Shown here: positions 17,713 through 25,462 of the stretch, piece by piece
How positions within the stretch are numbered: position 1 is the first letter of the stretch
How the letters are laid out: each line of letters begins with the position of its first letter
NCBI RefSeq assembly: GCF_026343185.1
Contig: NZ_JAPEMA010000002.1
Coordinates: 248,001 to 312,000 of the forward strand
Reading direction: 5' to 3'
Source: Streptomyces sp. NBC_00091
GTDB taxonomy: Bacteria; Actinomycetota; Actinomycetes; Streptomycetales; Streptomycetaceae
Length of the DNA: 64,000 nucleotides
Program-made: the position numbers and the translations under genes
The notes under the pieces: generated by a model
The model's input: the letters and a program-made list of their open reading frames with translations, nothing else
What the model was told of the DNA's origin: nothing
The model's database searches: none

Positions 17713-18558
17713 TCAGGCGGGGTGGGTCGCGGTCAGGAGCCAGCCGGTGCTGCGGAGCCGGACCGCGCCCTCGGCTTCGTGCGCACGGAGGGTCTCGGTC
17801 AGGCGGTCGCGGGCGCGGGCCTGCGTGTCGGGGTCGACCGCGCTCAGGAGGTGGCGGCCGGGGCCGGAGTCGAGGAGGAAGTCCGCGGCGTCCCGGGCGG
17901 TGCGGCCCCAGATCCCCCACGCCTCGACGTGTTCGGCGCGGACGTTGTGGAAGCCTGCCGTGCGCAGCAGGGCGGTTGCGGTGCCGGGGTCGGCGAGGGA
18001 GAACATCCCCGGCCCGCCGGGAGATCCGAAGCCGCCGATCGGCAGGATGTCCGCGAGTCCGGTGAGCGCCGTCAGCCATTCGTTGCCTTCGGGCTCCGCC
18101 GCGCTGAGGAAGGCGATGCGGGCGCCCGGTCGCAGGGCTGAGGCGATGTTGGCGAAGGCGGCGGTGGGGTCGGCGAAGAACATGATGCCGAACCGGCTGA
18201 TCGCGACGTCGTAGGCAGCCGGGGGCAAGGGGTGTACCTGGGCGTCGCCGTGGGTGAACGCGACGTTGGCGAGGTTTTCTTGCGCGGCGAGCGTACGGGC
18301 CCGGTCGAGCATGGGGCCGGAGAGGTCGAGGCCGAGCGCGTGACCGCGGTGGGCGGCCCTGGCCGCCAGACGGGTGGTGGCGCCGGCCCCGCAGCCGATG
18401 TCGAGGACCCGCTCGTCCGGCCGGATCGACGCGGCTGCGAGCAGCGGCTGGTCGAAGCCTGCGTTGACGGCGTTCCAGCGGTCGTGGTGGGCGGCCCAGT
18501 GGGCGCCTTCGTAGCTGTTCCATGCCTGGGCCTGAGCGGTGTTGGCGATGTGCCGCAT
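17713..18558 (-). CDS. Class I SAM-dependent methyltransferase
   Basis: This 281-residue methyltransferase has motif I V-L-D-I-G-C-G-A-G-A-T-T at about 51-62, the acidic loop L-G-L-D-L-S, a G-D-A-Q motif II, and the post-motif F-A-N-I-A-S-A-L-R-P-G-A-R-I-A-F. The N-terminus A-W-N-S-Y-E-G-A-H-W-A-A-H-H-D-R-W is typical of UbiE/Coq5-like actinobacterial enzymes of unknown substrate. GGAGGT precedes the ATG. It is divergent from a TetR regulator, with palindromes in the gap, so it is probably that regulator's target. Confidence 0.8.
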   Translation of the reverse strand: MRHIANTAQAQAWNSYEGAHWAAHHDRWNAVNAGFDQPLLAAASIRPDERVLDIGCGAGATTRLAARAAHRGHALGLDLSGPMLDRARTLAAQENLANVAFTHGDAQVHPLPPAAYDVAISRFGIMFFADPTAAFANIASALRPGARIAFLSAAEPEGNEWLTALTGLADILPIGGFGSPGGPGMFSLADPGTATALLRTAGFHNVRAEHVEAWGIWGRTARDAADFLLDSGPGRHLLSAVDPDTQARARDRLTETLRAHEAEGAVRLRSTGWLLTATHPA

Positions 18559-18590
18559 GCGAAAGGACCTCCGGTGGAGTGCGATGCACC

Positions 18591-18634
18591 TAGAATGGGC
18601 GTGCGCCCAAACAGTATGGGCGCATGCCCATACT
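18591..18634. promoter_or_regulatory. Promoter and two palindromic operators, methyltransferase/tetR
   Basis: A TAGAAT -10 box (18591-18596, plus strand) is followed by two palindromes. The first is TGGGCG-TG-CGCCCA (18596-18609). The second, 18613-18634, has perfect 9-bp arms AGTATGGGC and GCCCATACT around GCAT. Both contain GGGC/GCCC cores and lie in the 106-bp divergent gap, as expected for an autoregulating TetR protein. Confidence 0.7.
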
Positions 18635-18664
18635 TGGCAATGCCCTGACTTCGGGAGGAAGTTG

Positions 18665-19270
18665 ATGTCACCGCGAGGAGTGGCCATCGAAGGCCTGCGG
18701 GAGCGGCTGTTCGCCGCCGCGGACCGCGTCCTGGCCCGGGAGGGGGCCGCGGCACTGACGAGCCGGGCCGTCACCGAGGAGGCGGGCTGCGCCAAGGGCG
18801 TCCTGCACACCCACTTCGCCAGCCTGGACCAGTTCGTCGCCGAACTCGTCCTGCACCACTTCAAGGCAGCCGCCGCAGTGTCGGAAGACCTCCCGGCCAG
18901 GGCGGGTGCCGGTGAGGTGGGAGACAACCTGGCGGGCGTGGCGTCGGCGGTGCTGTCCCTGGACCCGGGGCTCGTGGGCCTGGCCGTGACCCGGCCGGCG
19001 GCGGCGCAGCGGGTCCGCGAAGCCTGGGAGGCCGGCGCCCCCGGCTTCGCCGCCATCGAGAACGCGGTCGGCGGCTACCTGCGGGCCGAGCAGGATCTCG
19101 GGCGGGTGGCGGCCGCGGTGGATGTGGAGTCGGCCGCGCTGGCCCTCGTGGGGACGCTGCACCATCTGCTGATGACCGGCCCCGCCGACGCGACGGCAGC
19201 GTCCCAGGCGCAAGTGGAACGGCTGGTCCGTGCCTTGATCGGTGCGTCCCGTACCCCCGGCGCGCCCTGA
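18665..19270 (+). CDS. TetR-family transcriptional regulator
   Basis: The protein has 201 residues. The N-terminal HTH reads R-E-R-L-F-A-A-A-D-R-V-L-A-R-E-G-A-A-A-L-T-S-R-A-V-T-E-E-A-G-C-A-K-G-V-L-H-T-H-F, the TetR signature, at residues 10-50. The C-terminal part is alpha-helical and of the ligand-binding type. GGGAGG precedes the ATG. The gene is divergent from the methyltransferase and 90 bases upstream of the MMPL exporter, so it might control both. The palindromes on its two sides differ in sequence, so one of them may belong to another regulator. Confidence 0.85.
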   Translation: MSPRGVAIEGLRERLFAAADRVLAREGAAALTSRAVTEEAGCAKGVLHTHFASLDQFVAELVLHHFKAAAAVSEDLPARAGAGEVGDNLAGVASAVLSLDPGLVGLAVTRPAAAQRVREAWEAGAPGFAAIENAVGGYLRAEQDLGRVAAAVDVESAALALVGTLHHLLMTGPADATAASQAQVERLVRALIGASRTPGAP

Positions 19271-19280
19271 GCCGGGTATC

Positions 19281-19306
19281 TCTTGTCCACCAGTCGGTGG
19301 ACAAGA
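19281..19306. promoter_or_regulatory. 26-bp palindrome upstream of the MMPL gene
   Basis: Perfect 11-bp arms TCTTGTCCACC and GGTGGACAAGA flank AGTC. It begins 11 bases after the tetR stop and ends 55 bases before the MMPL start. It could be a TetR-type operator (the core ACCAGTCGGT is operator-like) or a terminator for tetR. Confidence 0.55.
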
Positions 19307-19360
19307 AGTTCCGTCTGCCGGACGTCATGCCCAGCACACCCCGCCGCGCATGATCCAGGT

Positions 19361-21625
19361 ATGACTCAACTACCCACCAGAATCGCCCGATGGAGCGCCC
19401 GGCACGCCGGGCGAGCGATCGCCTGCTGGTTCGCCTTCGTCGTCCTCTGCCTCGGTGCCGGCATCGCCGTCGGCACCAACCAGGCCACCTCCGTGGACTT
19501 CCGTGTCGGGGAGGCCGGCCGCGCCGAGGCGATCGCCGCCGAAGGCGGTCTCGAGCGCAGGCCGACCGAACAGATACTCATCCGATCCCGGTCCGGCCCT
19601 CTGGACACGGCGGCGGCCGACTCGGCCGCCCAGGACCTCACCGAGCGGATGCGTCGGCTGCCCGGGGTGGACAGTGTCGCCGCACCCCTCCGCTCCCGGG
19701 ACGGCACCGCCGTGATGGTGGCGGTGGTCATGAAGGGACCCGAGCTGGAAGGTAAGAAGAACGTCGTCCCGCTCCTCGGGCAGACCGCGCAGGTGGCCGC
19801 CGCCCACCGGGGCCTGATCGTGGAGGAGACGGGCTCCCCGGCCATCAGCAAGGGGGTCAACGACCAGCGCGGCGAGGACCTGGCACTCTCCGAGCGCCTG
19901 ACGCTGCCCGTCACCCTCGTCACCCTGCTGCTCGTATTCGGCTCCGTGGTGATGGCCGGCGTCCCCTTGCTGCTCGCGCTCTCCTCGATCGCGGCCGCGC
20001 TCGGGCTGTCCATGGTCGCCTCCCACCTCATGCCCGACGCCGGCGTCGGCACCAACATGATCCTTCTGATCGGCCTCGCCGTCGGGGTCGACTACACCCT
20101 CTTCTACCTCGAGCGGGAGCGCGAAGAGCGGGCCCGCGCCCAGGGCCGGCTCGGCTCCGAAGCCCTGGTCGAGCTGGCGGCCGCGACGGCGGGACGGGCC
20201 ATCGTGGTCTCCGGGCTCGCCGTGATCGTGTCCACTGCCACCCTCTACCTGGCCGCCGACGTCATCTTCTCCTCCCTCGCGACCGGCACCATCCTCGTCG
20301 TCGCGGTCGCCGTCGCCAGCTCACTGACCGTACTGCCCGCCCTGCTGGTCAAGATCGGAAAGCAGCGCGAGCGCCGGGCGGCCCGTACGGCCGACCGCCG
20401 GGCCCGGAGCGGCGGGCCGGGCCGCGTACGGCGGTCGTGGCCGCTCCGGCCGGGCCGCGGTGACGAGACCCGGGCGCAGACCGGGCGGCTGTCCGGCGCC
20501 TTGCTGCGGCCCGCCCGCCGGCATCCCGTCCTCACCCTGTGCGTGTCCGTGTTCGTGATGCTCGCTCTGGCCGCCCCCGCGCTCGGTCTGAAGCTCATAG
20601 ACCCGGGCCGGGACACCTTCTCCCGCGACATCCCCGCCATGCAGGTCTACGACCGGCTCAACGCGGCCTTCCCCGAACTGACCACCCAGCACCGGGTCAG
20701 CGCCCGGTCCACCCCGGAACGCGCCGGTGAGGTGCGCGAGGCCCTGGCGGAGCTCGGCCGGCGCGCCCAGAGCGATCCGCTGTTCGACAAGACCGCCGAG
20801 CCGAGGATCCTGACCTCGGCCGATGGGCGGACCAGCGTCCTGGAGCTGGCCGTTCCCTTCAACGCCACCTCGGAACGGGGCATCGCCTCCCTGACCCGGC
20901 TCCGCCAGGAGCACCTGCCCGCGACGGCCGGCGCGCTGGCCGGCGTGGAGACTGCCGTATCGGGAGACGTGGCCCGCGGCCGTGACTACGTGGACCACGA
21001 GCACGGCAAGCTGCCGCTGGTCCTGGGGTTCCTGCTGCTGGTGACCTTCCTGATGACGCTCTGGGCCTTCAGGTCGGTGGTCATCGCCCTCATCGGGGTG
21101 CTGCTCAACCTGCTGTCGGCCGCGGCCGCCCTGGGCGCTCTCGTCGCCGTCTTCCAGGGAACGTGGGCGGAAGGCCTCCTGGGCTTCGACTCCCTCGGGG
21201 CGATCGCCTCCCGGGTCCCGCTGTTCCTCTTCGTCATCCTCTTCGGACTGTCCATGGACTACCAGGTGTTCGTCGTCAGCCGGATCAAGGAGGCCATGGA
21301 CGGCGGAATGACCGCCCGGGAGGCGGTGCTGGAGGGCATCAGCCGCTCCGCGAAGGTGGTGACCAGCGCGGCCATCGTGATGGTGACGGTGTTCGGGGCC
21401 TTCGTCGCCCTGCACCTCACCGAGATGAAGCAGATGGGCTTCTGCCTGGCCATCGCCGTCCTGCTGGACGCCGTGGTGGTCCGGCTCATGGTCCTCCCCT
21501 CGCTGCTCCTCCTTCTCGGGGACCGGGCCTGGCGGCCGCTGCGCCGCTCGCGGCGTACTGCGCCGGCGTGCGGAGCGGGGAACAACATCCCGCCCGGCGC
21601 TCGCCCGTTGCAGAACGTAGGCTGA
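19361..21625 (+). CDS. MMPL/RND-family exporter
   Basis: This 754-residue protein has about 12 transmembrane helices in two repeats. Each repeat has one helix, a periplasm-side loop of 130-150 residues and then five helices. The proton-relay region of repeat one reads G-L-A-V-G-V-D-Y-T-L-F-Y-L, and that of repeat two F-G-L-S-M-D-Y-Q-V-F-V-V-S-R-I, both with the conserved G-x-x-x-D-Y. Family members export lipids, drugs or siderophores. No ribosome site is seen. The downstream sensor kinase begins five bases after the stop, so the exporter and its two-component system may be one unit. Confidence 0.85.
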   Translation: MTQLPTRIARWSARHAGRAIACWFAFVVLCLGAGIAVGTNQATSVDFRVGEAGRAEAIAAEGGLERRPTEQILIRSRSGPLDTAAADSAAQDLTERMRRLPGVDSVAAPLRSRDGTAVMVAVVMKGPELEGKKNVVPLLGQTAQVAAAHRGLIVEETGSPAISKGVNDQRGEDLALSERLTLPVTLVTLLLVFGSVVMAGVPLLLALSSIAAALGLSMVASHLMPDAGVGTNMILLIGLAVGVDYTLFYLEREREERARAQGRLGSEALVELAAATAGRAIVVSGLAVIVSTATLYLAADVIFSSLATGTILVVAVAVASSLTVLPALLVKIGKQRERRAARTADRRARSGGPGRVRRSWPLRPGRGDETRAQTGRLSGALLRPARRHPVLTLCVSVFVMLALAAPALGLKLIDPGRDTFSRDIPAMQVYDRLNAAFPELTTQHRVSARSTPERAGEVREALAELGRRAQSDPLFDKTAEPRILTSADGRTSVLELAVPFNATSERGIASLTRLRQEHLPATAGALAGVETAVSGDVARGRDYVDHEHGKLPLVLGFLLLVTFLMTLWAFRSVVIALIGVLLNLLSAAAALGALVAVFQGTWAEGLLGFDSLGAIASRVPLFLFVILFGLSMDYQVFVVSRIKEAMDGGMTAREAVLEGISRSAKVVTSAAIVMVTVFGAFVALHLTEMKQMGFCLAIAVLLDAVVVRLMVLPSLLLLLGDRAWRPLRRSRRTAPACGAGNNIPPGARPLQNVG
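21618..21623 (+). promoter_or_regulatory. -10 box TAGGCT before the sensor kinase
   Basis: TAGGCT overlaps the end of the MMPL gene and ends seven bases before the kinase ATG, with no ribosome site between. The kinase could therefore have its own leaderless transcript besides read-through. Confidence 0.45.
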
Positions 21626-21630
21626 CGATC

Positions 21631-22812
21631 ATGCTGCAACGGCCACAGCACGGCGACCCGTTCTGGATCTGGATGCTCCACTGGTGGGACCTCCTGTCCT
21701 GGGCGGTCATAGGACTGCTGATCCTCCTCACCGCCCTCGCGGACCTCCCCGATGCGGTGAAGTACGGCTCCCTCGCGCTGCTGGCCCTGCTCGCCTCCAG
21801 CTACACGCTCGTCAGGAGGCTGCCCGGCAATCCCGTGCGCCGGGGCTACGCCCACCTGATCGTGCTGCTCGTCACCCTGGCCGCCCTCTCCTACCTGCGC
21901 GACGGGTACGGAGTGCTCTACACCCTGGCCCTCCCGCAGTTCGTCATCTTCGTCGACAGCTTCCGTGCCGCGATCGTCCTCAGCGGCCTGGGCGCGACGG
22001 CGATCACCGTCGGCGGCACCCTGCGGCAGGGCTGGGGCGCCGAGAACCTGACCACGAACACCATCTCCTCCCTCGCCGTCTACGCGGTGAGCGTCCTGAT
22101 AGCGCTGCTCACCCCGAGGGCACTGGCGGCCCGTGACGAACGGGCCGAGCTGCGTGCGAAGTTGGCGACCGCACAGCTCGGCCTGGCCGAGGCCCACCGG
22201 CTCCAAGGCGCGGCGGAGGAGCGCGAGCGCCTCGCCCGGGAGATCCACGACACCCTCGCCCAGGGATTCGCCTCCATCATCGTGCTCGCGGAGGCGGCCC
22301 GCTCCAGCCTGGCGACCGATCCGAACCGCAGCTCCCAGCAATTGCTCTCCATCGAACAGACGGCGCGGGAGAACTTCGCCGAGGCACGGGTCCTGGTCGG
22401 GGCCGCCCCCCAGAGCGGCCTCACCCCAGGGTCCGTCGCGGCGACCCTGCGCCGGACCCTGGACCGCTTCACCGAGGACACCGGACTCCACGTCATAGCC
22501 GACCTGGAGGAGGTCCAGTGCGACCAGCCGACCCGGATCGCCCTGCTGCGCTGCACCCAGGAGTCGCTGGCCAATGTCCGCAAGCACGCGGCCGCCTCCA
22601 CGGTGGACGTCGTCCTCGCACAGCGTCCGTACGGCGTGGAGCTGGACATCACCGACGACGGCCAGGGCTTCGTCGTGGAGGAAGCCCGCGGGTTCGGCCT
22701 CGGCGGCATGCGCAAACGCCTCGCCGAACTCGGCGGGGAGCTCACGGTCACCAGCTCGGTCGGCGACGGCACCCGCGTCCTGGCCCTGATCCCCACGAAC
22801 GGTGAGGCATGA
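21631..22812 (+). CDS. NarL-type sensor histidine kinase
   Basis: This 393-residue kinase has about five or six membrane helices in residues 20-165, a short coiled region, and a HisKA_3 dimerisation helix with the phospho-acceptor H206 in R-E-I-H-D-T-L-A-Q-G-F. The HATPase_c domain has the N-box (E-S-L-A-N-V-R-K-H-A), D-D-G-Q-G-F and G-L-G-G-M-R-K-R-L. No extracellular sensor domain is present, so it senses within the membrane. It pairs with the LuxR-type regulator that starts at 22814. Confidence 0.9.
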   Translation: MLQRPQHGDPFWIWMLHWWDLLSWAVIGLLILLTALADLPDAVKYGSLALLALLASSYTLVRRLPGNPVRRGYAHLIVLLVTLAALSYLRDGYGVLYTLALPQFVIFVDSFRAAIVLSGLGATAITVGGTLRQGWGAENLTTNTISSLAVYAVSVLIALLTPRALAARDERAELRAKLATAQLGLAEAHRLQGAAEERERLAREIHDTLAQGFASIIVLAEAARSSLATDPNRSSQQLLSIEQTARENFAEARVLVGAAPQSGLTPGSVAATLRRTLDRFTEDTGLHVIADLEEVQCDQPTRIALLRCTQESLANVRKHAAASTVDVVLAQRPYGVELDITDDGQGFVVEEARGFGLGGMRKRLAELGGELTVTSSVGDGTRVLALIPTNGEA

Positions 22813-22813
22813 C

Positions 22814-23452
22814 ATGACCCCAGAACCCCTGCGCGTCGTGGTGGTCGACGACCACACGGTCATGCGCGCCGGAGTCGTCGCACTGCTGGCCTCGGAACCG
22901 ACCGTGGACATCATCGGCGAGGCCGGCGACGGCCGCGCCGCCGTGGAACTCGTCGAGCGCCTCCAGCCTGACGTCGCTCTGATCGACCTGCGCATGCCCG
23001 TGCTGGACGGGGCGAGCGCCACGGCCGAGATCGTCGCGGGCCCGGCCCGGACCCGGGTGCTGATCCTGACGACCTACGACACCGACGAGGAGATCGAGCG
23101 CGCGGTCGAGGCCGGGGCCATCGGCTACCTGCTCAAGGACACCACCCGCGAGCAGCTCGTCGACGCGATCCATTCCGCGTCCCGGGGAGAGACCGTCCTG
23201 GCGCCCCGGGTCGCGGAACGGCTGGTGGCCCGGATGCGCCGGCCGGCCGTCGTGCCGCTGACCTCCCGTGAAGTGGACGTGCTCAACGCGGTCGCCGACG
23301 GGCTGTCCAATGCGGAGATCGGCCGCCGGCTGGTCATCGCCGAGGCCACGGTCAAGACCCACCTGCTGCGGGTGTTCGCCAAACTGGACGTCAGCGACCG
23401 GACCCACGCCGTGGTCGTGGCCCTGGAGCGGGGGATGCTGGTCCGTCGTTGA
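22814..23452 (+). CDS. LuxR/NarL-type response regulator
   Basis: This 212-residue protein has a receiver domain with the acidic pair D12/D13, phospho-acceptor D58 (A-L-I-D-L-R-M-P) and K in Y-L-L-K-D. A C-terminal LuxR HTH follows (L-T-S-R-E-V-D-V-L-N-A-V-A-D-G-L-S-N-A-E-I). The ATG at 22814 sits right after the kinase stop with GGTGAGG as ribosome site, so the two are translationally coupled. The likely target is the MMPL exporter upstream, an inference from gene order. Confidence 0.9.
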   Translation: MTPEPLRVVVVDDHTVMRAGVVALLASEPTVDIIGEAGDGRAAVELVERLQPDVALIDLRMPVLDGASATAEIVAGPARTRVLILTTYDTDEEIERAVEAGAIGYLLKDTTREQLVDAIHSASRGETVLAPRVAERLVARMRRPAVVPLTSREVDVLNAVADGLSNAEIGRRLVIAEATVKTHLLRVFAKLDVSDRTHAVVVALERGMLVRR

Positions 23453-23506
23453 CGGCCTCGCGGCGGGCGGCTTCGATGGCGCACCGGGTCGGCGAATGCG
23501 GGAGCG

Positions 23507-24394
23507 CTATCCGGCTCGGACGAGCTCCAGGACCTTGATGCCGAGCTCCAGCGCCTCGTCCGGTTCGCGCACGCACTGCTGGAAGTCGACGAAGCAGCTG
23601 TCGGCCCCGGTGTCCCGGATCCCGGCGAGTACCGCCGCGATCTCCTCGTACGACGTACCCGGCTTGGGGTTGAAGCGGATGTTCCGGCGCAGGCCGTCGG
23701 GGTCGCGGCCGGCTTCCTCGGCCGCTTGCCGGGCCATGCCCCAAAGGCCGGTGAGGGCCTCGGGCGGCAGGACGGCGCCGACCCAGCCGTCCGCCCGGCG
23801 GCCCACCCGGCGCATCGCGGCGGGCGAGAAGCCACCCAAGTAAAGGGGCGGGTGGGGATGTTGGGCTGGGCGGAGGCCCACGTAGGCACGCGGGATGCGC
23901 CAGTTGGGGCCCTCATGCTCGAACTCCTCCTGCGTCCAGATGCCCTGGAGGATGTCGAGGGCCTCGTCGAGCAGCCGTCCGCGCCGGCCGAAGTCGGCGT
24001 TGACCGCGGTGTATTCGTCGCGCAGCCAGCCGATGCCGAAGCCGACGTCCAGCCTTCCGCCGGTCACCAGGTCCAATGAGGTGAGGCTGCGGGCCAGCAA
24101 CAGGGGCGGGTACCAGGGCGCGTTGAGGGTGCTCATGCCGAGCCGGGCCCGGGTGGTCGCGGTGGCGGCGACGGTCAGGACCGTGAGCGGGTCGAGGAAG
24201 GTCCGGTACTCGGGCGGGTAGGGGTTCTCGGGCGTGTGTCCCGGGTAGAGGTCACTGGGCTCGACCGGGGTCAGCGAGCGGTCCCCCACCCAGAACGAGT
24301 CGAAGCCGGCGCCCTCCGCGTCGCGCGCGAAGCCCGCGATGCGGGCGGGCTGCGCGTGGGTGCCGTACTGGGGCAGTGCGATGCCTATCTCCAT
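23507..24394 (-). CDS. LLM-class F420-dependent oxidoreductase
   Basis: This 295-residue luciferase-like TIM-barrel protein begins M-E-I-G-I-A-L-P-Q-Y-G, followed by the family signatures F-D-S-F-W-V-G-D, L-A-R-S-L-T-S-L-D-L-V-T-G-G-R-L-D-V-G-F-G-I-G-W and P-P-L-Y-L-G-G. These features point to coenzyme F420 rather than FMN use, as is common in actinobacteria. The substrate is unknown. GAGG precedes the ATG. It is convergent with the response regulator and alone in its unit. Confidence 0.85.
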   Translation of the reverse strand: MEIGIALPQYGTHAQPARIAGFARDAEGAGFDSFWVGDRSLTPVEPSDLYPGHTPENPYPPEYRTFLDPLTVLTVAATATTRARLGMSTLNAPWYPPLLLARSLTSLDLVTGGRLDVGFGIGWLRDEYTAVNADFGRRGRLLDEALDILQGIWTQEEFEHEGPNWRIPRAYVGLRPAQHPHPPLYLGGFSPAAMRRVGRRADGWVGAVLPPEALTGLWGMARQAAEEAGRDPDGLRRNIRFNPKPGTSYEEIAAVLAGIRDTGADSCFVDFQQCVREPDEALELGIKVLELVRAG

Positions 24395-24467
24395 GGCCTC
24401 ATCGTGGACGCCCGGCGGCCGCGGAACCCAAGGGCGCCACGCGTGACGCGCGACACAGGGCCGGGCT

Positions 24468-24497
24468 GGGCTGGCCCGGGCCGGGCTGGCCCGGGCC
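24468..24497. repeat. Two tandem 15-bp GC-only repeats
   Basis: GGGCTGGCCCGGGCC occurs twice without a gap, preceded by a partial copy. Each unit can fold on itself. It lies between the divergent oxidoreductase and chaplin genes, about 115 bases upstream of the chaplin start. Confidence 0.7.
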
Positions 24498-24612
24498 GAG
24501 CGGGACCGGCGTCCGTGCCGTAACACGCCCCTGGTCAGGTGAATGCGGGGCAGGAAGCCCTCCTAGGCGGTGTGATCCTGGTTCGACGTTCCGTCATCGA
24601 CATTGGAGTGAC

Positions 24613-24849
24613 ATGCGTATTCGAATTGCGATCGCCGCCACCGTCCTGGCCGCGGCCGGCATCCTCGGCGCCACCGGTTCCGCCCTCGCCGACGCCACCG
24701 CCGAAGGTGTCGCCATCGGCTCGCCGGGCGTGCTGTCCGGCAACGTCGTCCAGGTGCCCGTCCACGTGCCGATCAACGTGTGCGGCAACAGCATCAACGT
24801 GATCGGCCTGCTCAACGGGGCCGCCGGCAACACCTGCATCAACACCTGA
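24613..24849 (+). CDS. Short chaplin (hydrophobic aerial-hypha surface protein)
   Basis: This 78-residue protein has a signal peptide of about 26 residues ending S-A-L-A. The single chaplin domain then reads S-P-G-V-L-S-G-N-V-V-Q-V-P-V-H-V-P-I-N-V-C-G-N-S, with the conserved N-T-C near the end. C57 and C75 should form the family disulfide. Short chaplins assemble into amyloid-like sheets on aerial hyphae and spores and lower surface tension. A GGAGTG ribosome site precedes the ATG. A strong terminator hairpin follows. Confidence 0.93.
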   Translation: MRIRIAIAATVLAAAGILGATGSALADATAEGVAIGSPGVLSGNVVQVPVHVPINVCGNSINVIGLLNGAAGNTCINT

Positions 24850-24876
24850 CCGCACCGCGGCCCCGGAGCCGCCCCG

Positions 24877-24915
24877 ACGGTCCCGTCTGGCGAGCGAGAT
24901 CCCAGGCGGGACCGT
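24877..24915 (+). terminator. Chaplin terminator hairpin
   Basis: Fourteen-base arms (ACGGTCCCGTCTGG and its complement with one G-T pair) enclose an 11-nt loop, 28 bases after the chaplin stop. Confidence 0.75.
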
Positions 24916-25162
24916 GCGGGGGCGGTTTGGGGACAGGGTGGCCGGTTTTTGACGGGTGAGGGGTGGAGGGGGTCCCGGATGGCTCCCGATGTGCTCGCGT
25001 TGCGCTGTGTTTCGGTCAACTTCCTTGATTTCAAATGGAGTTACATCGGAATGTCGAAAAGCGTCTCCTGCGAGCGGATCGCCCCGGGAGCTAGCGTTGC
25101 GATCGCTTGTCCGCAACACGGATCCAGCCATCACAACGCGTCCCACACCCTTGGGAGTTCTC
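24916..25162 (+). promoter_or_regulatory. Upstream region of the RiPP precursor gene
   Basis: The sequence is less GC-rich than its surroundings, as expected for a promoter. TAGCGT at 25092-25097 is a possible -10, giving a leader of about 60 bases; no convincing -35 is seen. GGGAG stands seven bases before the precursor ATG. Confidence 0.4.
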
Positions 25163-25360
25163 ATGGCAGATTTCAGCGCCGCCACCTCTTTCGAGGCCCA
25201 CGACCTGGACCTCGGCGGTATCACCGTCACCGCGATGCGCGACACCGCGGGCGTTTCGGCCTTCGCGGCCGGCTCGTCCACCTCCACCTGTGGCATCCCG
25301 ACCGCCACCGCCTGCCAGTGCGTCACCCAGCAGCCGCAGCTCGTTCCCGGCGTCGTCTGA
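25163..25360 (+). CDS. Thiazolylpeptide-type RiPP precursor
   Basis: This 65-residue precursor has a leader containing the acidic/hydrophobic motif H-D-L-D-L-G-G-I-T-V-T-A-M-R-D (residues 13-27), which resembles thiopeptide leaders. The putative core starts after A-A-G at S38: S-S-T-S-T-C-G-I-P-T-A-T-A-C-Q-C-V-T (38-55), with three Cys (43, 51, 53), three Ser and five Thr. The last ten residues, Q-Q-P-Q-L-V-P-G-V-V, contain no Ser, Thr or Cys. Cys would become thiazoles and Ser/Thr dehydro residues or (methyl)oxazoles. There is no second serine at the distance needed for a pyridine macrocycle. All the modifying genes follow on the same strand. Confidence 0.88.
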   Translation: MADFSAATSFEAHDLDLGGITVTAMRDTAGVSAFAAGSSTSTCGIPTATACQCVTQQPQLVPGVV

Positions 25361-25382
25361 GCCTGATCCGCTGACGCCCGTT

Positions 25383-25406
25383 CCGGCGCCCTCACACGGG
25401 CGCCGG
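25383..25406 (+). terminator. Attenuator hairpin between precursor and enzymes
   Basis: Perfect 9-bp arms CCGGCGCCC / GGGCGCCGG with a 6-nt loop lie 22 bases after the precursor stop and 57 before the dehydratase. A partial terminator here would make precursor mRNA more abundant than enzyme mRNA, as is common in RiPP operons. Confidence 0.6.
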
Positions 25407-25462
25407 GGCGGGCGCTCCGCCTCTTGCCCCCGACCAGGCCGAGCCGGAAGGACCGGGACGCC

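Noticed and set aside
24468..24497. GC-only tandem repeat as a recombination or origin site
   Set aside because: It has just two copies with no AT-rich stretch, DnaA boxes or integrase nearby. It is kept only as a repeat.
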